Shown here in pieces: positions 46,497-58,400 of a stretch of DNA of 64,000 nt. Within the stretch, counting starts at the first letter, position 1; every line of letters begins with the position of its first letter. Origin of the DNA: Balanoglossus misakiensis. Lineage: Eukaryota; Hemichordata. Made by a program: the position numbers and the translations under genes. The notes under the pieces are model-generated. The model searched no databases and had not been told where the DNA came from. It worked only from the letters and a program-made list of their open reading frames with translations. The DNA lies in NCBI GenBank assembly GCA_040954595.2, contig CM082577.2, positions 17,794,001 to 17,858,000 of the forward strand, in the 5' to 3' direction.

Positions 46497-49400
46497 ATGA
46501 AATCCGTACTTGCAGTTTTCGCTCTTGTGTTCGTTGCCAGTGTTTCCGTGCTTGCAGAGATAACCGAAGATGAAGGTGTTCTTGTGCTGACTACAGAGAA
46601 CTTCGACGAAGCTATCAAGGAAAACCAGTATATCCTTGTTGAGTTCTGTAAGTTTCTATGTATAATGCTCAACAGCATATGCATTGATCAGCCAGCTTGC
46701 CATTTGGTCAGTATGGTTTGATTGAAACGGCAAAATGTACTTGATTTTTTTTCAGGGACGTCACTTTGTCACCAAGAAGCGGGGCGCTGTGTATAGTGAC
46801 TCTAACCCTAAAGGCTAAGCGATCTTATCGATCGTAATAATACCAGTAATTTAATCGGAGTGTCTATTGACACGCGCGTGTCAATAGCCAGTGCTTGTCG
46901 GGCCGGCTATTGACACGCGCGTGTCAATAGCCAGTGCATAGGGGGCCGGCTATTGACACGCGGGGACTTTAATATTCTCAAATTATTGCCGATTTTTGAA
47001 AACCAAAGCATATATCACATAGTCCATTAAATGATTCGTCTTTTCTTCCCCGAAAATCAGATGAAACGAAGTGCAAAATTCCGAAAGTCAAAGCGTATGT
47101 CATAGTTCTTCTACCCGTTCTACGCGTGTACGCCTGCCGATTCTTAAGCTTATCTCCTGACCGTGACACGGGGATTTTCCCTCCATTTTACTGCCGACTT
47201 TTATAAAGCAATGCACATTTTCCATCGGAGGACTTATCTTTTCCGCCGAAAATGTAGATGAAAGGAAGTGCAAATTTCTGAAATTTTTCTGAGCATCGCT
47301 ACGATTGTTTTACTGTTCATGCACTACGGCCGCTGCACACAGAGGGACACACTCACCGCGACGCTGACCTCAACAGCGCGGACATACTGTAAAATATTTC
47401 GTTTGAATTGAGAGATTTTTTCATGATGAACAAATTCATTGCTTGTTGGGAAATACGTTACAACTTGAACCGTGGTGTGACAACTTACTTAGTCCCCAAA
47501 TGCATGCCTTGCAAGTTGCAGGGTCCAGTGCAATGACGTGCATTACCGAAATTAACATTTTCATGCCATAGCACTAGCAGTCAGATTTTTCCTGGTTGAA
47601 GCAACGAAAATGACGTATTGCCCAGTGCAGTCTGACATACTTCGAAATACATGTACTTGGATTTTCTTTATTTTACACCTCGCAACGGAGGATACGGAAT
47701 GTGCATTGCTTTATAAAAGTCGTGTCACGGTCAGGAGATAAGCTTAGAATCGGCAGGCGTACACGCGTAGAACGGGTAGAAGAACTATGACATTACGCTT
47801 TGACTTTCGGAATTTTGCACTTCGTTTCATCTGATTTTCGGGGAAGAAAAGACGAATCATTTAATGGACTATGTGATATATGCTTTGGTTTTCAAAAATC
47901 GGCAATAATTTGAGAATATTAAAGTCCCCGCGTGTCAATAGCCGGCCCCCTATGCACTGGCTATTGACAGCGCGTGTCAATAGCCGGCCCGACAAGCACT
48001 GGCTATTGACACGCGCGTGTCAATAGACACGGCCTAATTTAATTTGTCTATTCCAATTTCCATATCGTGCAAGTGTTACTACTGTACAGATGCCTGTAGC
48101 AATACGAAACTTCCAATATGGTTCGCAAAAAATATGCAATATGTTTGGTTACTATGGTCACCTGGAAAGGTAATTTACTTTGTCTGGTGGTTTTAAATGG
48201 TAGTATTTCGTCTTTGAGTTCTAGTTCGTGATTCACCGGTTCATATTTCGAATAACTGTATTCACACGGTTAATCCACCAAAAGTTCGGTTATTACAGTT
48301 TTATCACCGATGATGAAAACATCGGTATTAATTCACCATTTGAGAAATGATAGAACTAATCTGAGATGGCCAACTTTTAACCCGGCTTTTATTCATTGCG
48401 AATGTCACAACCATTTAACATTTGGAGTCGATTCTACCAACATGTGCAAGTGCGTCCACGTATGAAACCATACAAAGACTCCATTTTATTTTTAGTGTCT
48501 GAGTGACTGCCGGTGTGTGCCGTTGTCTCAAAGATCACCGTGTTTACCATAAATTGTTGTGATGTATCTTTCGTTTTTCTCCCATTTTAATAATGACTAA
48601 GGCAAAATTTATTTGATATGTAAAATGGAAATCACTAGGCCAGATGCTGCCATATGTTAACAAATCTATCAGGGAAACATGTTGATGGGGCCAGATCTGC
48701 TTCTTACATCATTTTTTGTAAGAAAGCACAGGAGTGATTGTGGAAATGTTGTACATAGCCTTTGTCAGTCATTTGTCCTTGTTGATTTCATAAATGCACA
48801 CATACATATAATTTTACCCATGTGAAACATATTTAGGGTACAAAGGAAGAGGGTACATGTGCTATTCAATACATGTTTTTGTGTTACTGTGGTAAATGTT
48901 ACCTTGGTTCCCCTGAGTATGTGATTGCAATTATATTACTTACTAGGAAAAGTTATACTTACTGGAGTTCCTGTGATATCATTAACCATTTCACAAAGCT
49001 TAGGAAATAGTATTGTCCTATATTGCCTGCAGGTTAGTTAACAGACAGGTCAGACTGAGGTCATCCTTATAAAGTCAATTGATCATGAACATTCTTCGTT
49101 AATGCAAAAACTTGTTTCTTTATAATGCACTGCAATAATATAATAAAATGGTAATTTACTGTATCTTGTCAGGGAAGCAGCTTTTCGACAGAAAATAATA
49201 TACGCTACTTACCGTAGTAGTAAAATGATAGTTAAAAAATAAAAGGTACATTACCACATGTGATCTCATTGTACATTTATTATGAATGGTAGACCAGCTG
49301 TTCATAACATATTGTTCCAATTTTAAAGTATTTAAGGAGTCAACAAGCATTTAATAAGTAAACCAATATTTGCTAGCATGCTATAGTGAATAAGTGAACA

Positions 49401-52400
49401 GATGGTTGATTTTAGCCATCAGTTATAGCAGTTTTAACTATGAAATATGACTATACCACCCGTTTAAAAAAATGAATATTTAAATGTGACCATGTGTTTA
49501 AATGAACTTTTTTGAGATAATTTACATGCAAATTACAATTGTACAGAAAGCCATGCACAGAGTAGAAAGAGTGTCTGACTCTTCTGTGTACAGTGAAAGT
49601 ATTGCGAAGTCCGAGTAATTTCCTTTAGAATATCTGGCCTTGACTGTTAGGGATGGTCTCTAACTTTCAGATTTGTTCAAATCATGGTGACATATATTTT
49701 GGGGGACAATTTTGCCATTTTTCCTTCTGTCCGTGCATCCATCACCAGCGATGTCTCCGGCATTTGTTCAGTGATTTTTGAACAACTGCCTAAGTATGGA
49801 ACCCACTGTGACTGGTCCCTGAATGCACACCAATTGATGCTTTTATACAAAACAATCCAATTTGGCCACGAAAGAGTGGCAAAGATTAACTCTTTTGGAT
49901 GCATATCTGAATCTGAATCCAAAATTACCCTTGATGGCAGGCGTTCAGACTTTGTTCTCACAATTCAAATCCAAAATTACCGTTGAATCATTCCATTGGC
50001 AACTTGCCTCGTCAGAGGGCACGGTCTATGACATGTGCCTCTTCAGAGATGCAGCAAACAAAATTGGGGTCCTGTACAGACCTGATATACTGTAAAACAC
50101 TTTATTTTCGCGAGCAATACATTTTCGCGAAATACGCGAGAGCCAAAATAGCGTGAAAATAAAAAGTCGCGTAAATATTTTTTGGAGATAACGATGCAGT
50201 GAATGAAATAAGAGAAAGCGAAAATTAATACTCGCGAAACAGTGGCCTCTCTCGATATCGCGAAAATTTTAACTCGCGAAAATAAAGTGTTTTACAGTAA
50301 CCCTGTGGTACAAGTCTGTTGGCAAAGACGTCACATTACTGTGACAGTGGCTGATGTTTAGGTCTGTGGCCACTGATGTGATGATATAGCTATAGTGTAT
50401 TCAGCAGTGTGCCCTCTAAGCCCATATGACGCGCCACAGACTCAAGAAACTCACTGATGACTCAAGAAAACTTTTGAAAATTATTAGCTCTGCTGTCACT
50501 TGTGTCAGCCGAGCTGTAGCAGTAGGTTGATAAGTGTCCGTCCGTCGTCCGTCAACTTTTGGTATTTCAATCTTCTTCTTTAAAGGGACAAAGTCTCTCT
50601 CGCTGGCCTTTTCCCATTAATTATGTTTGATAGAAGACGCCGTTTATGTTATTCTACATGTGGATATATGGTGAATCAACATTCGGCCACACACAACTTC
50701 CATCTCGTTTGTAGGATATGAGAATAAAAAGTTGCCCAAAATGAATAAATGGTAAAGAACAATTATTCATTTTGGCAAGTTCTTTCACTCTCCTGTCTAT
50801 AAGAGGGATGGAAGTTGTGTGTGGTTGAACATTCATTCACTATATATCCACATGTAGAATAACAAACGTTGTCTCTTATCAAATATAATTAATGGAAAAA
50901 AGGGCAGCGAGAGAGAGACTTTGTCCCTTTAAAACAACTTGGCATATTTAGCTGAAATTTGGTTGGAATGTGTGTTATGGTGCCCTTAGCTGATTTTGTT
51001 AATTTGGATTTGATGGGGTCATGAATATGCAAATTAGATCTAAAAATAGAAGTTTTGGTAAAAATCTTCTTCTCCACAACTACATGTACAATGGAGCTGA
51101 AATTTGGTAGGAATGTGTGTTATGGTGCCCGTACCTGATTTTGTAAATTTGGATTTGATGGGGTCATGAATATGCAAATTAGATCTAAAAATAGAATTGT
51201 TGGTAAAAATTCTTCTCCCTAACTACATGTACGATGGAGCTGAAAATTGGTAGCAATGTGTGTTATGGTGTCCCTACCTGATTTTGTTGATTCGGATTTG
51301 ATTGGGTCATGAATATGCAAATTAGATCTAAAAATAGAATTTTTGGTCAAACATTTTCTTCTCCCTAACTACATGTACAATGGAGCTGAAATTTGGTAGC
51401 AATGTGTGTTATGGTGTCCCTACCTGATTTTGTTGATTCGGATTTGATTGGGTCATGAATATGCAAATTAGATCTAAAAATAGAATTTTTGGTCAAAAAT
51501 CTTCTTCTCCATAACTACATGTACGATGGAGCTGAAATTTGGTAGGAATGTGTGTTATGGTGCCCGTACCTGATTTTGTAAATTTGGATTTGATGGGGTC
51601 ATGAATATGCAAATTAGATCTAAAAATAGAATTGTTGGTAAAAATTCTTCTCCCTAACTACATGTACGATGGAGCTGAAAATTGGTAGCAATGTGTGTTA
51701 TGGTGTCCCTACCTGATTTTGTTGATTCGGATTTGATTGGGTCATGAATATGCAAATTAGATCTAAAAATAGAATTTTTGGTCAAACATTTTCTTCTCCC
51801 TAACTACATGTACAATGGAGCTGAAATTTGGTAGCAATGTGTGTTATGGTGTCCCTACCTGATTTTGTTGATTCGGATTTGATTGGGTCATGAATATGCA
51901 AATTAGATCTAAAAATAGAATTTTTGGTCAAAAATCTTCTTCTCCATAACTACATGTACGATGGAGCTGAAATTTGGTAGGAATGTGTGTTATGGAGTCC
52001 CTACCTGATTTTGTTAATTTGGATATGATTGGGTCATGAATATGCAAATTAGATCTAAAAATAGAATTGTTGGTAAAAATTCTTCTCCCTAACTACATGT
52101 ACGATGGAGCTGAAAATTGGTAGCAATGTGTGTTATGGTGTCCCTACCTGATTTTGTTGATTCGGATTTGATTGGGTCATGAATATGCAAATTAGATCTA
52201 AAAATAGAATTTTTGGTCAAAAATCTTCTTCTCCATAACTACATGTACGATGGAGCTGAAATTTGGTAGGAATGTGTGTTATGGTGCCCGTACCTGATTT
52301 TGTAAATTTGGATTTGATGGGGTCATGAATATGCAAATTAGATCTAAAAATAGAATTGTTGGTAAAAATTCTTCTCCCTAACTACATGTACGATGGAGCT

Positions 52401-55400
52401 GAAAATTGGTAGCAATGTGTGTTATGGTGTCCCTACCTGATTTTGTTGATTCGGATTAGATTGGGTCATGAATATGCAAATTAGATCTAAAAATAGAATT
52501 TTTGGTCAAAAATCTTCTTCTCCATAACTACATGTACGATGGAGCTGAAATTTGGTAGGAATGTGTGTTATGGTGTCCCTACCTGATTTTGTAAATTTGG
52601 ATTTGAGGGGGTCATGAATATGCAAATTAGAACCTTGGTGCTTCCTTTTGATGTTGTTCTTTAGGATTCAATTCTTTCTTTCTTTAGCACAATGAATCAA
52701 GCTGAATTTGGATAAATACTTGTGATGTCTATGTTTGGTTTTGTTCAATAGGATACAATTGTTATGAATTAAAACCTAGGGTATTCATATCATTGCCCAG
52801 GTTACACTGTTAAAGTCAGCAGAGCTCTTTTGACCGACAGGTCACTTGTGTTTGTTAGACTCCCATACTGGTATTCAGTACTGTTTTAGACAGTGATGTG
52901 ACAGGACCTGTATTGGTATTGGACTACATATCACATGAAATAAATCGCCTTTATCTCATGGTTATCATTGGAATTATATTTTGTCATTACAGATGCTCCA
53001 TGGTGTGGTCATTGCAAAGCCCTTGCCCCAGAATATGCACTAGCAGCAAAGAGACTGCAAGAGGAAGAGTCTGCAATCAAACTGGGCAAGGTTGATGCTA
53101 CACAGGAATCTGATCTAGCTCAGAAGTATGGTGTGAGAGGATATCCAACATTGAAGTTCTTTAAGAATGGCAAAGATTCAGAATATGGAGGTAGGTTGTG
53201 CAATGAGACATTTTTACTTTAGTCCTTCCTTGAAAGATGGCATTAAATAATAATCGATATGATTGAACAAGATCATCAATGCTCTCTGGAATTTGTAATA
53301 CCATCAAGGAATGGCGAGTTTTGTTATCAGAGGAGGAAATGTTTTGTACCTGCGTATGGTGGCTATGAACTAGCACTGTTCAGGAAGTATTAGTTACAAT
53401 TACATTTTTCCAATGCATACTAGGAGTTGTGACTGTTTATATCTGTTTTATTTTTTTTATGTATTGGTTTAGCCAATAATCTGAATTTCATAATGCAAAT
53501 CGTATCATGTTTTTGACGCAATTTAGGTGGTAGACAAGCTGATGGCATTGTAACTTGGTTGTACAAGAAGACTGGTCCTCCAGCCAAGACCTTGGAGACA
53601 GAAGAAGAGACTGACAAGCAGGTGGAGAACAATGAAGTCTATGTGATTGGTTTCTTTAAAAATGCTGAAAGTGATGAAGCAAAGGCTTACATGGAAGCTG
53701 CCGGTGATATGGATGACATCAGTTTTGGAATCACATCCAAGGATGATCTCTTCAAAAAATATGACATCAAGAGTGATGCTGCAATTGTGCTCTTGAAAAA
53801 GGTACTAGTGCTTAAATTAATTAACCCTGAGTGCCAGAAAAACATGGCTTTATACCCCGAGTGTCGTAATAAACATCATAAACTAACTGGGTTTCTCTGG
53901 TATATATGATTACATAGGTAATGGTTGTTAATGGGTTAAATGCAACGTGACTTTAATATAGAAAACAACAAATTTTTGATTTAACCATCCCCATTAGGAT
54001 GCTTTATTTCTGTGGGGAGTTTAACAGAATGTGCCCAATGTAGGGCAAAATTCACCTACATCAAAATGTCCCATTTGGTCAGAATCAGTGTGAAACGTCA
54101 ACACTTGAACCTGAACGACAAATATTGTGAATGGCTTTTTCAGCACATGCAAAATTCTATTGTTCTCTGTGCCAGATGTATGATACGTATTTGGATATAT
54201 ATTGAAAGGCAGAACACTTAATGTTAAGGAAGTGACTTAACAAAACAGAAACTTTCTCCTAACCCATGTTATTTGTTTAAAACGGCATAACAATTTCTGT
54301 TGAACAGCCCCATTGATTTTTCCTTTATCTTTTATTCTGTGAAAAGAAAATTCCAAACCGACTGATGTTTTTCTTTCAGTTTGATGAAGGTCGTAATGAT
54401 TTTGATGGTGAATACAAGGCGGAACAGATAACAGACTTTGTCAAATCCAACAGCTTGCCATTGGTTATTGAATTCTCAGAATCGGTTAGTATACACTCTA
54501 TATACTTCGTAGAAGAGTAAATTGGATTTTCATGTATTAGAAAGTATTGCAAAGATGTCGGTAAATAACATTGCCAATATTTGTGAAAAAAACCTGAATG
54601 GTTTGAATGGTCATGGAAATAAGTACCCGTAGATGCAGTACATGCTTGGTATATTATATGAACAATTAAGTATGTTTTTTGGGGGGAGGAGAGGGGGGGG
54701 GGATACTGTTACGTGTTACTTTGATTCCTGAGACTCAAATGTGACTATTTATAATAATATATACTAGTTCTCAACTTGAAAATTGGGGGAAAATTCACCT
54801 AAATTCTGTTGCCAGAAGTATTCACAAATTGTGTAATATCTTGGTTTAATGCTGAACCTAGTTGGTGATGTGGACTACTACTAGATAAATTGCACATTTT
54901 GTGCAACTCCTTTCACACAAGTCATTCCCAACAATGAAAAAATAAGAGATGGATGTAAATCATGTTCATTATCATAGCCCACGGTCGGTCATGAGTTTAT
55001 TACTTGCAGGAGTTTGAATTTCCTCACCTACATTTTAATTTTTTTCTGACAGACTGCACAGAAAATCTTTGGTGGTGACATCAAGAAACATAATCTTTTG
55101 TTTGTGGACAAGGAAAGTGATGCATTTAAAGCAATTAATGAAGGATTTAATGAAGCTGCCAAATCGTTCAAAGGACAGGTAAGTTTTATGTTATATTTAG
55201 TACCTCTGTTTTGAAAGTTGGAAACCATCAAAGATTGCTGTAACATTTTAGCCCTAGCTCTTGAAGAATTGTAAGTGCTATTTCAAATATGACCCTTGTA
55301 GTTTTGTTTTTTTTCCCCAATGAAGATTAGAAATCATTGTCATTAACTTCAGTTCAGCCATTTCAATTTTAACCTCTGAAAGTACAAAGCACAAACTGTA

Positions 55401-58400
55401 AAAAGTGACATCTCTTTTGTCAATCTACTTCTGTCAACAAATGTTTCTGTCCAAATTCATGGCATTGCATGGGGGGGGGGATTGCTTGGTTTTGTTAATG
55501 GCAGGAGAATACCAGGGCATGTTGAAATGTTATCATGGAATTGGTGTGAAATGTTAAAAGGAAGAAAGGGATTATAGATGTAAATGAACTGACAGACATC
55601 AAGGCATAAATAGACCCCATTATTGTTGGTCTGCCTGTACCTGTTAGTCTGTCATTCAATCTACAAGAAATAGTCTGACACATGGATAAACCTTCATACA
55701 AGATTTGCATGACTTTCTGAGAGCATAATAATATAGCTAAAATTTACCAATCTTACAGAAGTCCAAACGAAATTCAGGCCTGAAAGGGTTAATGGAAAGG
55801 AATCTCTCACTATTTACTGGATCTTTACCCACCCAAGTGTAACTTAAAGCCACAGTATTTCTCGTAGGGGCAAAATTTTGTTTGAAACGGCATCTATAAT
55901 TTCTAAAAGTAGATGATAATTGATACTGAATCGAACAGTCATCATCCCCAGCTCTGCTGATAAACTCATACAATTTACAATATAACGAGTGAAGAATGAC
56001 TTTCTGTCCGGACAGAAAGTCACGTGAGTCAGGCTAATGTTGACACACGTGACTAGTGCGCATGCGCACTCAAATGTGAATCTATGCGGAAGAGGTTTGG
56101 TCGCCCCAAATCAAGCCACTCAGCGAAGAAATGCGCACTAATTCGGCGAAATTTTGGGAAGATAACTTTATGGGAGAAATCAGTCGATGGAACCAGATCA
56201 AATCCGAAAATGGTCTGACCATCAAAATGTCAAAGTGGCACGTTTGCTGATCGACATGTACAACATTTCCGTTGTAAACAAACCCGCGCATCATTTCAAG
56301 TGTTACGGGCGATATTTTCGGCTTGCATGTAGCTACAATTGCCCAAACCTTTCTTACATCTTCATTATATAGTATTCCATGATGGATGTACTGGAAAAAC
56401 GGGCTTTTTTCGATGATGAAAAATGGATGCACACGAGAAATACTGGGGCTTTAAGTGGCATTATATTAACATGGTTTTGGTCAACAGTGAATAAGATTGG
56501 TGTCGGTAACTGGTAAATTAAAAATGTACCTGAAAAGTTGCTCCATGCGTTGAGGTACAAGAGGGAGTACTTCTATGCTCAGATGTCACAAAATATCATA
56601 GAAATTTCAGTAAAAATATGCCCCAAACTTGTACAGAGGCTCGAGGAAAGCCAAAAATTCATTGGCTTTCCCCTCGCCCTCGCCCATAAACAAATGTTAA
56701 TGGTCAGCAGGGCGTCGTCCATTATTTCTATATTATTTTCTCCTAGGTTCTCTTTGTGCTCATTGATTCAAGCAGTGAGGACAATGCTCGTATCTTGGAG
56801 TTCTTTGGGCTGAAAAAAGAACAAACTCCTGCAGTACGTCTTATCAATTTGGATGCTGATATGACCAAGTTCAAGCCTGAGGAGGAGGAAATAACAGCTG
56901 AAAGTCAAGTTAAATTTGTCAAGGCAGTTCTTGATGGAAAACTCAAGGTAAATATAGACTCATTTAAGTTGGAATCTGTTCAATTGCATGAAGGTTTGGT
57001 GTGGTTCCTTATTTATATACATGTAAACCACTTTATCAATGTATTTACACTTGATTTTGAATTTTGAAACATTTTGGCATACATTTCACTGTTAAGAAAT
57101 TCCAAGGTTGCATATAGTTTTGAAAAGTATTTTTGAAATTGATGCAATACCATGGAAAGGAATAAGGTGTTGTTTTATTACTCCCATTTGATCTGCATAC
57201 CATTAGGAGATAATGGCTTCTGAGAGCTAATTGAGCACCAATAAATGCGCAAAAACTGGGAGTGACATAGTCTAGGTTCTTGTGGTGTTATCAGCTGAAG
57301 GGGCAAGACATGCTGTGGCAGCATGTGTATAATGTTCATGCAAAGGTGATTTACAATGTAGTTATGACAACAGATATCTGGGTAAAAGGTTACAATTTCA
57401 TTGTCACCCTTTTACTTGTATATGTCCAGTTCTGATCAAGTAGGAATAGTGGCTTTGACACACATTTAAATAATTCTCATCTTTTTTATTTTGACAGCCA
57501 CACTTGATGTCTCAAGATCTTCCTGAAGATTGGGATAAAGAGAATGTCAAGGTTCTTGTTGGAAAAAACTTCGCAGAGGTAGCCCTTGATAAGACCAAAA
57601 ATGTTCTTGTAGAATTTTGTAAGTAACATATTTTCATGTTCAGTCATTTTATTTCACATCTGCTGCACTAAATGTGTATAATAGTTTTTTTGAGCACAAT
57701 GCTGTAATGTTTGGTAGATGTATTTGGATTTGTATATTTTTGTAACATTTCAGTTCCTATTGGCTATATTAGTGAGATTTTTCTATTCTAGACGCTCCAT
57801 GGTGTGGACATTGCAAACAGCTGGCTCCAATTTATGATGAACTTGGTGAAAAATTTAGGGACCAAGAAGATGTTGTTATTGCCAAGATGGATTCTACTGC
57901 AAATGAAGTAGAGAATGTCAAAGTTCATAGCTTCCCAACAATCAAATTCTTCCCTAAAGATAGTGATGAGGTATGTCTATTCACAAATTGTGCCAGCTAG
58001 TTCCATGCAAAGTAAGAGATGAGTCTATCCTTGCTGATTAAAGATGAAACTCTTGCAACAGATGATTCATAGGCCAGAACAAATGTTGTCATTACTTCAT
58101 TGTGATCCCTCTCCTGAAAGTCTTCTTCCACTCAAGGGACTGTGTTCATTCAAGTGTTAGAGAACACGTTACTCCTGACCCAGTGACTGCAAATCCTTGG
58201 CTTCACTGAGCAAGTTTCAGCTAATTGAGCTTAAATAGTGCTGCTTGTCTACTTTAGTTTTATCATTGTGGTGTGCAGATCTGTGCAGTGTCATTTTCAT
58301 GGAAGATGTTTTTTAAAGAAACATTTATTGTTATGAAATTCATGATTACGTTGGTTTTTCCAGGTTATTGATTATAATGGTGAACGTACACTAGAAGGTT

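Larger units (their letters stand above)
50480..52860. repeat. Composite repeat enclosing the satellite array in PDI intron 1
   Basis: AGCTCTGCTG at about 50488 and CAGCAGAGCT at about 52818 are inverse words at the outer edges. Each is near a CACTTGTGT sequence, with TCCGTCCGTCGTCCGTC just inside the left edge. Between them lie a TTAA MITE and a 12-unit tandem array. The boundaries are approximate and the relation of the edges to the array is inferred. Confidence 0.45.

Noticed and set aside
50940-52630. CRISPR-like array
   Set aside because: Units are long (143-146 bp), have no unique spacers, and the DNA is animal; it is a satellite.
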